64,000 nt of DNA from Symbiodinium natans (GCA_905221605.1 CAJNDS010002425.1:241001-305000); one strand, 5' to 3'; counted from the stretch's first letter, positions 8,724-18,308 are shown. Notes: generated by a model not told the origin, from the letters alone. Numbers and translations are program-made.

Positions 8724-9039
8724 TCCTTGTATTCCAGCTTACCCCTTAATTCGGCAATAGACGTTACATCATGATAGGGAACCCCGCGGTATAGCTCAAG
8801 ATAAAATCCCAACACCTCATTGGAGCCTCCCCACAGGGCCCCAAACCCTAAACCCTAAACGGGCTTTTTAGCGCCTTCCAGTCCACCTCCCTCCCGATGA
8901 ACCTCTAAGGAGTTATCCTAAAGGGGTTTAGGGTTTCGCTTAGGGTTCAGCATTTTAGGGTTGAGGGCTTAGGGCCCTTCCAAAGTGTGCAACCTTTGAC
9001 CCGAAAGTTGTGAAACTCCCTAAACCCTAAACTAAGTGA

Positions 9040-9236
9040 GGGGTCCCTTCCGTCGAGCGACAGACCCCGAACGCTCGGCCGAGGGCCTTACAGCCCGAGC
9101 GCCCAAGCGAAAAGAGAAACGGAAAGGTGAGGGTTAAGCCTCACCGTCTGTCCTGGACAGGCCAACGGACATCGGCCTGTTTTACGGCATCGTCAGTACT
9201 CGGCTAAGGGATGGCCGGCACCCAGACCACCTTTAG
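9040..9236 (+). CDS. Possible exons, unknown
   Basis: Open frames read ...FRRATDPERSAEGLTARAPK and, after a CAG at 9160, TDIGLFYGIVSTRLRDGRHP up to a stop. An AAG/GTGAGG donor lies between, but the phases do not match. Confidence 0.25.
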
Positions 9237-9294
9237 CGTAGCTACAGTAGAACCCTAAAGCGCAACCCTTTGCCTGTGGACGTGGTTCAGGGTT

Positions 9295-9962
9295 TTGGGT
9301 TCAGGGTTTGCTGGGCAAGCCCTGCCGGGGGCCCCCTGCAACTGGCGGCTTGGATTCCTGGACCAGAGGGCCTGTAAGAGGGTCCAGGCACGCCGGTTGC
9401 AAAAACCCCCCCCACCTCTCCGAAGGGCCCGGCCGCCGCCTAGGCCTCCCCAGGACACCGGACAACCAAAGGCGGCCGGTAAGGGCAAGAGGTTCAAAAG
9501 GCCCAGCGGGTTCGCCAGGATTTACCGTACTTGCCATAGAAAAACGATTTTTTTAGTTTCAAGAGCCATCAAAAGGCTTCAAAAGGCCCCGAAAAGAGGG
9601 ACCCCATTTTTTCCCGCTATTTTTTCGTACTGAAATCGATGGTTTTGGGCACCCCTCCATTTACCCCACAAGGCCTCCAAGAGGCACCAAGAGCCACCAA
9701 AAGGCTTCAAAAGGCTGTAAAGGAGGGGGCCCCAGGATTTGCTCGCGCCCGCAATGACAAATGCGATTTTTTAGTATTCAGAACGATGGTTTTGGGCACC
9801 CCGTCATTTTACCCCAGAAGGGCCAGGAAAGCCCCCAGGAAGCCCCCAAGAGGCCCCAAGAGCCACCAAAAAGGCTTGAGGCCCTCAAAGAAGGGGAATC
9901 CAGGACCAGGCACAAAGGGTTTCCCTGACCTTCAAATAAATAAGGGCCTCTACGGGCCCTGA
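9295..9962 (+). repeat. Dispersed tandem repeat region
   Basis: Imperfect repeats of about 130 bp, with GGTTTTGGGCACCCC(T/G)(C/T)CATTT and GAGCCACCAAAAGGCTT recurring at about 9645 to 9880. Open frames through it are repeat-derived. AAATGCGATTTTTTAGTA recurs in complement at about 62090, so this is a dispersed family. Confidence 0.65.
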
Positions 9963-10188
9963 CACGCCGAAGGCCCGAAAAGGGCCGAGGCTACCCCCAA
10001 CCCCAGCTTAAACCCTAACACCACAACTTCAAAAACGTAAAAGTAAGCATCGGGGCACAAGAAAGTAAATTCCATAAACCCTCAACCCTAATAGAGTATA
10101 GTTTGGGTGGCCGGGGTGGGTTGACGGGCAACGCGAGCGCGCGGCCCGGGGTGTTTCACACCCGAGCGCGCGCCCTCCCCTGACGCAC

Positions 10189-10327
10189 CCTAAACCCTAA
10201 ACCCTAAACCCTAAACCCTAAACCCTAAACCCTAAACCCTAAACCCTAAACCCTAAACCCTAAACCCTAAACCCTAAACCCTAAACCCCTAAACCCTAAA
10301 CCCTAAACCCCCCCCCCCCCCCCCCAA
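10189..10327 (+). repeat. CCCTAAA array ending in C-run
   Basis: About 17 units followed by 18 C and AAG. The C-run plus AAG would serve as an intron acceptor tract for the next island. Confidence 0.95.
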
Positions 10328-10328
10328 G

Positions 10329-10428
10329 AAGGAGCTGCCTTTCACAACCGAGCTCACTTTGCTCCTGGATGTCCCGTGGCCCGAGCTCCTGAGCGTCCTG
10401 GCGTTTGATTTTGCTGCTATCCATAACG
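10329..10428 (+). CDS. Possible internal exon, unknown
   Basis: Between a CCCTAAA array (left) and a TTTAGGG array (right). Reads KELPFTTELTLLLDVPWPEL and continues to G before GTTTAGGG. One of several islands with this arrangement. Confidence 0.4.
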
Positions 10429-10486
10429 GTTTAGGGTTTAGGGTTTAGGGTTTAGGGTTTAGGGTTTAGGGTTTAGGGATAAGGGG

Positions 10487-10905
10487 GACCCTTACAAGGG
10501 AACCCCTTCTTAACCCTCTTCTGGCTCTCTTAAACAGGGACCTTATTCAGAGGGTCTATATCCCCAAGGGTCCCCCTAATCCTATCCCCTACATCATATC
10601 CCACTTGGGAATTATTTTGGTTATTCTTGTTAGTGTTATTATTAAGGTTCTAAGGGGAGAAGAGCTACTTGCTTGAGAATCCGAAAAAAGTGTAAAATCA
10701 TAATCCCTATATTGCCCTTATGCGGAATACCTTGTTTTTGATTTGGGGAGGGGGGGGGGGGGGGGCGGGGCTCTTAAGCAGATAGAATTTTAGGTTGATT
10801 GTTAGGACTTACTTGGAGGTTCATGGTTGCGTATAACCCCAATTCTAAGTCTGCAGTTTAAAAATGGGGTTATAATAAGTACCCTGAACCTCCAAGTAGG
10901 GTACC
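10487..10905 (+). mobile_element. Cluster of introners M, E and B
   Basis: Three elements nearly end to end: family M (10487-10663), family E (10666-10788, carrying a G-run) and family B (10809-10905). Only short spacers separate them, so they probably share one intron. Confidence 0.7.
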
Positions 10906-10983
10906 TGCCCCTCTCAATTCAGGGTGGTCAGGGTGGGGGTGGAGCCAACCCTAAACCCTAAACCCTAAACCGCGGTGGGGTAG

Positions 10984-11074
10984 GGAGCACAAGGTGCCAC
11001 CGTTGCTGTTGGGACGATGTATTAAAGCCCTGGAAGAGGGGAGCATCTGCCCCCCCATGCTGGGGTCATCTTGG
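10984..11074 (+). CDS. Possible internal exon, unknown
   Basis: After GGGGTAG the frame reads EHKVPPLLLGRCIKALEEGS and runs to TGG before GTTTAGGG. Amphipathic helix-like. No family recognised. Confidence 0.4.
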
Positions 11075-11302
11075 GTTTAGGGTTTAGGGTTTAGGGTTTA
11101 GGCTTTAGGGTTTAGGGTTCTACCCCAAGATGCTTTGGCCGTTTACGGTTCATGAACTCTGGATGAAGGGGTGACTCCTATCGACTTGTAAACGTGTAGG
11201 TCTTCCAAAAACACGAACGCTGCTATAGGTCTAACACCTCCCAGGTCCTGATTAGACCATAGTCCCTAAACCCTAACCCTAAACCCTAACCCTGAACCCT
11301 AA

Positions 11303-11452
11303 GCCTACTACACCTTGAAGCGACCAGGCAGTCTTTGGTCGAAGGCCCTCTTCCTGGCCTTGGCGCAGGTGGCGGAGTCTCGGATGTGGGGGCGCAGGCT
11401 GAAGGGCCGAATGTTGGGTTTTGGAGCTAGGGTTCAGGGTTTATAGGTTTAT
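11303..11452. other. Open island, both strands open
   Basis: Plus reads YYTLKRPGSLWSKALFLALA, minus reads RPFSLRPHIRDSATCAKARK then a stop. Exon likely, strand unknown. Confidence 0.25.
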
Positions 11453-11588
11453 GGGGTTTAGGGTTTAGGGCTTAGGGTTTAGAGTTTCGGGCGTTTAGGT
11501 GCTTTGGGGGTTACGAGTTGCGCTTAGAAGGCTGTGGGGCTTGAGCCCCAAAAGCCTTAATGCTCTGTAAGCCCTGCCTTCGCCTCAG

Positions 11589-11721
11589 ACCCTAAACCCT
11601 AAACCCTAAACCCTAGACCCTAAACTCTAAACCCTAAACCCTAAACCCTAAACCCTAAACCCTAAACCCTAAACCCTAAACCCTAAACCCTAAACCCTAA
11701 ACCCTAAACCCTAAACCCTAA
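11589..11721 (+). repeat. CCCTAAA array
   Basis: Nearly uniform, about 19 units. Confidence 0.95.
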
Positions 11722-11726
11722 CCGAG

Positions 11727-11840
11727 GAGGGCTTGTGCCGGCGCTTGGCAAACTCCTCCGTGGAAGCCAACTGCACAGCAGCGCCGGGCCAGTGCGACGT
11801 CGGCCGGGCTGCCTCGCTGCTGCAGAAGAGACCGGGCTGA
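11727..11840 (+). CDS. Possible terminal exon, unknown
   Basis: Follows AACCGAG after the CCCTAAA array. Reads EGLCRRLANSSVEANCTAAP and ends TGA 11838. GC-rich third positions. Confidence 0.4.
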   Translation, partial: EGLCRRLANSSVEANCTAAPGQCDVGRAASLLQKRPG

Positions 11841-11920
11841 ATAAACCCTCAAAGGGCTCATGGGGCCCACAAACCTGAGGAGGGTTTAGGGTCTAGGGTT
11901 TAGGTTTTAGGGTTTAGGTC

Positions 11921-12531
11921 ATGGTCCAACGGTTGGTTGGTGGATCGAGTCTTCCTACTGATGAGGCTCTTGCTGTGAGAGCTGCTGACAGAGACTGGTG
12001 GGCTGCAAAGGCTCCCCAGGTCCTTGAGTGGTATGCTTACTGTCCCAAGATCGGTACTCTACAGTCTTTGTCCTTCATGGTTACAGTTGGTGTATGTGCA
12101 GCCTCTCCCTGAGGGATTTTGTCTACACTGGTTGTCTGTCGAAGAGGGCTGGATGAATCTCGCTGTGGTTGAGGGTTCGGATGCCTGTAACTCCTGGGCG
12201 ACTACACTTCAGCACATCTGCATGCTTTCTGCTCCCCTGGTCATACAGCTGCATTTAGGCGAAGAGCTGGCGGACAGTTTGCTCTTGTTCTTGCATCACT
12301 TGGCTAGTCGTATGTGGCAACAGTTTCAGCGCATTCTACTATTCGATATACTCACGGCCTTGCAGATTTCTTTCCTTAATTCACGTGTGCTTCCTCATGG
12401 TGATATGGGTGCATAGACCAGTTTGCGTGATGTTTTGCGTGGTGTGACTTCTAAGAAGTTGCATGTTTGCCGGCAGCCTCCAAAGTCCGTTGCTCAAGGG
12501 TTAGGGAAGACCTCTGGGAAGATTCAAAAAG
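11921..12531 (+). pseudogene. Broken coding-like region
   Basis: One frame (11921-12112, ...AADRDWWAAKAPQVLEWYAY...) is followed in a different frame by 12024-12416 (...GWMNLAVVEGSDACNSWATT...). Codon endings are T-rich, unlike the GC-rich islands nearby. It could be a decayed transferred or mobile-element gene. No family recognised. Confidence 0.3.
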
Positions 12532-12665
12532 TAAACCCCCCACATAGTACCCTGTGCTACTACTATTGGGTCATTCTTAAGACCTCTTAAGGGGATCTAC
12601 TTCTTGGGCCATTCTTAAGAGAAGCCCTTAATTGAGGGACCCTACTTTTTTGGATCCTCCCACGT
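12525..12665 (+). mobile_element. Introner-like family I
   Basis: Contains TTCTTAAGACCTCTTAAGGG and ends GGATCCTCCCA, as in the copy at 2703-2858. Confidence 0.5.
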
Positions 12666-12689
12666 GTCTGGGTGGGAAGCATGCGAGCG

Positions 12690-12817
12690 TTGCTGACGCG
12701 CTCTGCCCCAGGAGTGCCCCCTCAGCTGCAGAGAAGGCGTTGCTGAAGGCGCAGAGACTTCTCTCACCGTGTGCATCTGATGGCCGGCTGTCCTCATTGC
12801 TTCGGGTGAAGGACTGA
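12690..12817 (+). CDS. Possible terminal exon, unknown
   Basis: Reads ...SVADALCPRSAPSAAEKALL... to TGA 12815, after family I. No family recognised. Confidence 0.35.
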
Positions 12818-13000
12818 CACACCCTCTAAAAACCCTCAGGGTTTATAGGGTTTAGGCTACAAGCCTAGAACATACAGGACTCGCAGTTCCTGCCTGCCTC
12901 ACCTCTGACTTTCCCTAAACCCTAAACCCTAGACCCTAGACCCTAAACCCTAAACATCCCTAAACCCTAAACCCTAAACCCTAAACCCTCTCTTTCTCAG

Positions 13001-13523
13001 GACGTTTCGCGGCTTTTCGCGGAGCTGGCAAACTTGGCGCCACCTCTCGACGGCGAGGTCGGACAGCAACTGGAGAACGCTTGCGCTGGAGCCGTGGCCC
13101 CCGTGGAGCTGGACACATATATACCCATAGAGCCTAATAGCCCTTAATTAAAGGGATCCGTAATATGATTTAAGGTATATTCCTTATTAAAGGGGTATTG
13201 ACACAGAACACGTCCCTGAGCCCTGAAAACACCCTAATTACCCCCAAGGTTCCAAGGACTCTTAGTTTAATGTTTCTGGGCCCAAAGGCCTTATTATAAA
13301 CGGCTTTTTGGATAATTTGAGCCTAAAGGTACTGGTTCGCCAACCCTACGCGATTTCGGGGGTTCGTGGCATCTAGGTGAGTCAGGGTGTGAGCTTGGAA
13401 TTCTGGAGGGCTCTTGTGCAGAGGAGACAGCTAGCGGCAAAAGCCGCACACCTCAGTCCCGAGCCCTGCTTGTACTCATGCTGGAAGCATGCTCTGAGCG
13501 GGCAGAAAGACCTTCATCAGTAG
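13001..13523 (+). CDS. Unknown protein, C-terminal exons
   Basis: Exon 13001-13129 follows an excellent acceptor CTCTCTTTCTCAG and reads DVSRLFAELANLAPPLDGEV to PI. A family G introner begins there with a GA donor. The last exon, 13395-13523, reads LEFWRALVQRRQLAAKAAHL and ends TAG 13521. The middle (13207 onward, NTSLSPENTLITPK) is open but its splice borders are unclear. The first exon has strong alanine/leucine helix character. No family recognised. The glycosyltransferase gene follows on the same strand. Confidence 0.45.
13130..13206 (+). mobile_element. Introner family G
   Basis: GAGCCTAATAGCCCTTAATT ... TTAAAGGGGTATTGACACAG; GA-AG borders. Confidence 0.6.
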
Positions 13524-13535
13524 GCCCTTACTAAA

Positions 13536-13728
13536 CCCTAAGTGCTAAACCCTAAACCTTAAACCCTAAACCCTAAACGCTAAACGCTAAGCGCTAAACG
13601 CTAAACGAAAATCGCTAAACGAAAAAACGCTAAACGCTAAACGCTAAACGCTAAACGCTAAACGCTAAACGCTAAACGCTAAACGCTAAACGCTAAACGC
13701 TAAACGCTAAACGCTAAACGCTAAACCC
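13536..13728 (+). repeat. CTAAACG variant array
   Basis: Begins with CCCTAAA-type units and becomes a uniform run of about 20 CTAAACG units, a single-base variant spread through the block. Confidence 0.95.
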
Positions 13729-13735
13729 GAACCTG

Positions 13736-16115
13736 GAGGACAGCCTGGCCACCAGGGTGGTAGTCAGAGACGACCGCTTGGCTGCAATCGGCCTGGCAGC
13801 ATCCAAAAGGACTTGCGGTGACTTGATGGGCTCCGGCAAGAAAACGCGGCTGCTAGATATCCTGGTCTTCATGGACCCTTGCTAACCCAGTGGTGCCCTC
13901 TTTGCCTATTTTTTTGATAAAAGCTCCCCTTATCAACTAACCAAGCCCAAGACTGGTAATTGCCGTTTTTAGCATTTTAGAATGGGATGCTGGGCTGCCA
14001 AGGAGCCCCTGCAGTCGACGGGGCATCTGAGTGGCTTCTTCAACGCGTACACAGAAACTATATCCCCCTTGGGAATTATTTTTTTGTTTATGCAAAATCC
14101 AAGAGGATATGAAACATATTGATTTTATTTAGGTTCTAAGGGGAGTATAGGAGAACCGATGTGAGATGGATTTCTTCTCCCACTTCCACAGCGTCTTCTG
14201 CATGCTGGGCGATGGCCCTGATCACGATGCAACATGGGTTCGTCTTGCTTTCATGACCTCAGGGCTGCTGGTACACCCTCCATACGGGCCAGGAGCTTGG
14301 TCTTGCATCCTCCCTGCCAAGAGGAGCAGAATTGACCTGAGCCTCGTAGATCCCTTCCGCTGGCAGAGGCCACTGCGACTGCGCATGCGCGTGAGGGCGG
14401 CGCCGCAGAAGTACCAGTTCGCAGTTTGCCCACAGCCCTTATACCGACTTGAGTCCAATCGTGATTTGCTGGAAGACTGGCTTGACCCTTGGGGACCAAG
14501 TGAACCTTAAAACTGGGGTCATATACCCTAGACTACCAGAAATTCTTTTTAAGGTATATGAACCATAAGCCTTTTTAGGGTTCATTTCATTCCCCAAGGA
14601 CCCTAGACAACAAAATTTCTTATTAAGGTATATGAACCATAAGCCCTTTTAGGGTTCATTTCATTCCCCAAGGACTACCACAATGACATGGGAATCGACC
14701 ATTGGTCCGTGTATGATCTCGATGGCTCAGGAGCTGCGGCCCTCTCTCGGCGCAAGGATCCTTGGGGACTAAATGACCATAAAATAGGGGCTTTTAGTTC
14801 ATATACCTTAATGGATCTTAGTAGGAATTATAGTAGTTAGGGTATATCACCCCAATTTTAGCGTTCATTTCGTCCCCAAGGATGTTGACTATCACCCAGA
14901 TTTTCCGAGCACGTTGAATTCCACGCGGCTGGCGGAAGGCAACTGGTGGAATCCAATCTGTTTGGAGGCCATCGCGCTTACCCAATGCTTCTGGCGATAC
15001 AGGCTTAGTAGCTTGAGTGAGTACACTTTACACTTTTTTGGGATACTATAATCCCATCCCTTATAAAACTGAAAGTGCACACTTTTTAGGTAATCCCATC
15101 CCCTATAAAACTGAAAGTGTACACTTTTTTAGGGGCTTATGATCTCCGCAACTAAGTCAGGGGCCGGGCGGAAACCGTCTTTTCCTTGCACTCCTTCGAC
15201 GAGTTCCTTGTGTCTGCAAAGCACCTTGGGGATTAAATGAACCCGAAAAGGGTTTAGAATTTATGGTTCATCTACCTTGATGGGAATTATAGTAGTCAGG
15301 GGTATATGACCCAATATTAAGGGCTCATTTCGTCCCCCAAGGCATCGGCAAGGCGGATTCAAGCGGTGGCTGTCAGCGGCTGCGATGGACAACCTTACAA
15401 CTGTGGTGCGGCTGCCGGCTGTGAACTATGGAGGTGCGGCTGCGGCCGGGAAGTCCCCGCTCATCCAGCGGTTCCGGCGGCACACCGGGAAGCTGCCCCC
15501 CGGCCCCACTTCGATGTGTTCAATGCAGGTGGCTTCGGGCCCCAGGGTTACTTTCTGAACTAGGGTTTAGGGTTTAGGGTTTAGGGTTTAGGGTTTTTGG
15601 GGTTCCCTGCTGAGAACCAGCGAAAGCTCCTGGTGTAACAGAGCGCTGAGCTTAGTGCGAAGGTCTTGCTTGAAGTTTTGCATGGCTTGGAAAGGGCTAG
15701 GACAGTACAGGAATTAGTGGGGCCCTGAATATGCCTGAGTCCTAGTATGCTATAGATGCCCTACACAAGTCTAGTGTCCCAAAAAGGTACTGGCATATCG
15801 TGGGAGCCAATCCCGACCATGTCCTGTCTGTCAATACTACCAACGCCTGGCCGGAGCCTCCGCGCAAGCAGAATGCCCCTGAACTTTTCAGCAGGTGCTT
15901 TCCATTTCCATGTCTTCGAATTTCTGGATTATACACTACAGAGACTCGCCTGTTTTCTATTTATTTAGGCTTTTGGGGTTCTCCTAGCCCCCAAAGATTT
16001 TTCCTTGGAGGTTCTTCAAAAGCCCCATAGGCCTTCTTCCAGCCGGACGTCTTCCGCGTAAACCACTACGTGGATGCCCTGGGCGCGCGCGACCAGCGCC
16101 AGGATGTGTGCAAGT
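13736..16115 (+). CDS. Glycosyltransferase family 92-like protein
   Basis: Family 92 (DUF23) enzymes transfer a sugar, often galactose, in the secretory pathway. Exons in phase: 13736-13873, 14003-14053, 14151-14483, 14673-14756, 14881-15020, 15161-15220, 15342-15528; then probable 15746-15894 and about 16028-16115. Motifs in order: QKYQFAVCPQPLY, LLEDWLDYHNDMGIDHWSVY with D following, VDYHPDFPSTL, CLEAIALTQCFWRYR, then SLHSFDEFLVS, equivalent to the family's DxDEF metal/donor site although one acidic residue is Ser-Phe here, and AAAAGKSPLIQRFRRH. These match the family's blocks in order. Later exons read PKRYWHIVGANPDHVLSVN and PDVFRVNHYVDALGARD. Introns 1, 2, 3 and 4 use GA donors, the sixth GC, each with AG; the fifth may be GT or GA. 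The start codon is not seen. Phase beyond 15894 is unresolved. Confidence 0.75.
13874..14002 (+). mobile_element. Introner family K
   Basis: Ends CTTGCTAACCCAGTGGTGCCC and TGGGCTGCCAAG. Intron of the glycosyltransferase gene, GA-AG. Confidence 0.75.
14054..14150 (+). mobile_element. Introner family M
   Basis: CTATATCCCCCTTGGGAATT ... TTCTAAGGGGAGTATAG. GA-AG. A second copy is at 10487. Confidence 0.7.
14484..14672 (+). mobile_element. Introner family C
   Basis: CCTTGGGGACCAAGTGAACC ... TTCATTTCATTCCCCAAG. Flanking GAC duplicated on each side. Internal 3' part present twice. Confidence 0.85.
14757..14880 (+). mobile_element. Introner family C
   Basis: GATCCTTGGGGACTAAATGA ... CATTTCGTCCCCAAG. 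GAT duplicated; GA-AG intron. Confidence 0.85.
15221..15341 (+). mobile_element. Introner family C
   Basis: GCACCTTGGGGATTAAATGA ... CATTTCGTCCCCCAAG. GCA duplicated; GC-AG intron. Confidence 0.85.
15563..15596 (+). repeat. TTTAGGG array in intron
   Basis: Five units inside the proposed glycosyltransferase intron 15529-15745, which has a CAG/GT donor and CCTAG acceptor. Confidence 0.85.
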
Positions 16116-16135
16116 GTAGCACAAAACCGAACCTA

Positions 16136-16160
16136 AACCCTAAACCCTAAACCCTAAACC

Positions 16161-16190
<30 letters not shown>
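16136..16190 (+). repeat. CCCTAAA and CCCTCAA array
   Basis: CCCTAAA units change to the variant CCCTCAA halfway. Confidence 0.9.
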
Positions 16191-16192
<2 letters not shown>

Positions 16193-16196
16193 AACC

Positions 16197-16341
16197 AACC
16201 TCAAGAGCCTACAAAACCTACGGGTTTGTTGCGGGCCTACGAAACCTACTGGTTTGTTGCAGGTTCTGCTGCCAAAACACCTTTGAGGATTCTTAGGTAA
16301 CCTGCGAAACAAGTAGGTTTGGGGTCCTTAGAACGAAATCA
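16197..16341 (+). mobile_element. Introner family D
   Basis: GCCTACAAAACCTACGGGTT ... AACAAGTAGGTTTGGGG; an internal part is duplicated. Confidence 0.65.
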
Positions 16342-16403
16342 AAGACCAAGCCCCTGTCACGAACAGTTCGCTGAATGCCCGACTACTAGCCCAAATTGGA
16401 GGT

Positions 16404-16490
16404 TTCCGAAATTAGGGGTACCTTCTTGGTGTCCTTGAATATCAGGGAATCCTACTACTTGGGGGGGTCTATAGTTGGGGACCCCTTATG
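16404..16490 (+). mobile_element. Introner family F
   Basis: GGTTTCCGAAATTAGGGGTA ... GGGGACCCCTTA; one end only well conserved. Confidence 0.65.
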
Positions 16491-16506
16491 TTGCTAACCG
16501 CCAAAA

Positions 16507-16629
16507 ATGGCCTCGATGCGCAAGGATCAGTTCATCCACGAAGACCCCGAGAAGGTCCTCGGCTGGGCTGCAGAGAGGCTGCAAGAGGCCAGAAAGCGAA
16601 GCTGGGCGCGAGTTTCGAGTTCATCTACA
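16507..16629 (+). CDS. Possible first exon, unknown
   Basis: ATG in a good context (CCAAAAATGG). Reads MASMRKDQFIHEDPEKVLGW, then AAERLQEARKRSWARVSSSS, ending at ACA before the GT of a family E introner. A mixed charged start typical of a cytosolic protein. The next exon is not found; directly after the introner the frame meets a stop. No family recognised. Confidence 0.45.
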
Positions 16630-16772
16630 GTTTGCTTAAGAGCCCGATAGAAAATCAACAAATATTAATCTCTATATTACCCATATATATATATATATAT
16701 CTACATACATATGTATATATATATATATATGTTATGGGGAAGAATATTTTGAGGGGGTTCTTCAGCAATTAG
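16624..16772 (+). mobile_element. Introner family E with TA microsatellite
   Basis: CTACAGTTTGCTTAAGAGCC ... TTCTTCAGCAATTAGTAG with TCAT repeated at both edges. The centre has expanded to TATATA. Confidence 0.75.
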
Positions 16773-17139
16773 TAGTCATAGAGGGGCAATTGGGTTTGGG
16801 GATGGTTTAGGGTTAAGAAATTCGAATGGCTAGCTAGCTTGGGCTATTGCAACTGAAGACTTTAAAGGCATAGTGCTCGTGATTTTTGAAGGCTCTTCTA
16901 TTGCGTCGGTCGGTTGAGTTCCCAGAACTTCAGACGCTCCCTGTACCACAACCCTCTAACCTCAAATCCCTGCAAATATGCCGCACAAAGCCCGACTCAA
17001 CCCAGTATTGCAATCTGCAATCCTGAAACAGAACTTCAGAGTAACCAAGATACAAAAATCACCCTGAGCAAGGGAAGTCTACCCAATATTTACGGTCCAG
17101 GTCCCTTATTTGGCTAGTAGGGTGAGAAGGTTAGCTGAA

Positions 17140-17206
17140 GAACCCAAAACCTACTTTTTGTAGGCTCTTATTGTAAAAACCCCTGATCGGATTCTTAGGA
17201 GGTATA
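17140..17206 (+). mobile_element. Introner family D, truncated
   Basis: GAAGAACCCAAAACCTACTT ... GGATTCTTAGGA; the right end is replaced by a CCCTAAA array. Confidence 0.6.
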
Positions 17207-17208
17207 CT

Positions 17209-17327
17209 AAACCCTAAACCCTAAACCCTAAACCCTAAACCCTAAACCCTAAACCCTAAACCCTAAACCCTAAACCCTAAACCCTAAACCCTAAACCCTA
17301 AACCCTAAACCCTAAACCCTAAACCCA
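17209..17327 (+). repeat. CCCTAAA array
   Basis: About 17 uniform units, ending CCCAAG at the proposed acceptor of the next exon. Confidence 0.95.
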
Positions 17328-17329
17328 AG

Positions 17330-18122
17330 GCCGGCAGGCCCGCAGAGAGGGGGGCCTCTCCACGGCCGGCCCCCTGCTGGCGGCCGCGCTCCGCGCCGCG
17401 GAGGTGAACTCCTTTGCCAACAAAGAAGATCAGGCAGGGTCTTTAGGGTATAGGGTTTTTAGAAAGGGTTTATACAGTAGGGTTTATAGGGCTTATAGGG
17501 TTTCTAGGGTTTATAGGGTTTATAGGGTTTATAGGGTTTGTAGGGTTTAGGGTTCAGGGTCTAGGGTTCAGGGTTTAGGGTTTAGGGTTTAGGGATCAGG
17601 CAGGGTCTTGGGGGGTAAGGGGCTTACATAGGGTTTAGGGCTTAGGGAGTAGAGGGTGTTTAGTGTCTAGGGTTTAGGGATCAGGCAGGGTCTTGGGATT
17701 TGGGCCTTATATTGAAGAAAGCCCTTCGGCCGAAGTCGGGAGTCGAGGCTCTATTACACATGTGGAAACTACCTGAGCACCCCGAGGCGGACAACATCTC
17801 TGGGATGCTGTACAGCGCCTTTGGCATCATGTCGCCCGCTGTGCGCGTGGCCTTCCGCGTGGCAGGGCTGGAGGAGGAAGGCCGCGTGCGGAAGGCGGTT
17901 TGGGCTAGAACGCAGGGCGTGGTTGAAGTCATGATGGCATATAGACGTCTAGGCCAATCCTTATCCCCAGAAGCCTGGGTGATTTTGGATTTCGGAGATT
18001 TCGGGTGGCGCAAACTCTCAGGAATACATCCATTCCAGAGACCGAAAGACACCGATGAGGTGTGGGATACAGACCAGGATGGGCTGTTCTACCCTAAAAC
18101 CCCCGTTAACAAGGCACTTTAG
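17330..18122 (+). CDS. Unknown protein, array intron with target duplication
   Basis: Exon 17330-17433 (GRQARREGGLSTAGPLLAAA ... NSFANKEDQ) joins exon 17685-18122 (AGSWDLGLILKKALRPKSG ... stop TAG 18120). The intron, 17434-17684, is a degenerate TTTAGGG array. The 16 bases GATCAGGCAGGGTCTT lie at 17428, again at 17594 and again at 17679. Splicing CAG/GC in the first copy to CAG/GC in the last rebuilds the single original copy in frame. The second exon is 146 codons, among the longest here, with segments such as HPEADNISGMLYSAFGIMSP and DTDEVWDTDQDGLFYP. No family recognised. An opposite-strand frame overlaps 17681-18052 but has no such junction support. Confidence 0.65.
17428..17694 (+). repeat. 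TTTAGGG insertion with three 16-bp copies
   Basis: GATCAGGCAGGGTCTT at 17428-17443, 17594-17609 and 17679-17694, separated by two degenerate TTTAGGG stretches. Confidence 0.9.
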
Positions 18123-18250
18123 AGGGCTGATTCTGGGGATTCTTTAAAGACCTCAATACCCTAAACCCCTAAACCCTAAACCCCTAAACCCTAAACTTCC
18201 ATGGGGATTATAAGGCCTCATAGCCCATCCTGGTATCCTTTGTTTGGAAG

Positions 18251-18308
18251 GTTCTCCGGGATGGCTTCGCCAGCTGCGACACTGGCCAGGATGGAGACTG
18301 GGCCTGCG
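18251..18308 (+). CDS. Possible internal exon, unknown
   Basis: After TTTGGAAG the frame reads VLRDGFASCDTGQDGDWACG and ends at a GT (GCG/GTAGT). Short; acidic and Cys-containing. Confidence 0.35.

Noticed and set aside
10120-10185. GC-rich hairpin as RNA gene or terminator
   Set aside because: GGGTGT/ACACCC pairing is short and the outer arms are out of register; no context for an RNA gene.
11921-12416. Functional gene spanning the whole segment
   Set aside because: Frames change near 12090 with no splice signal; listed as broken instead.
16136-16190. CRISPR array
   Set aside because: Regular short repeats occur, but without unique spacers of constant length, and the sequence is eukaryotic.
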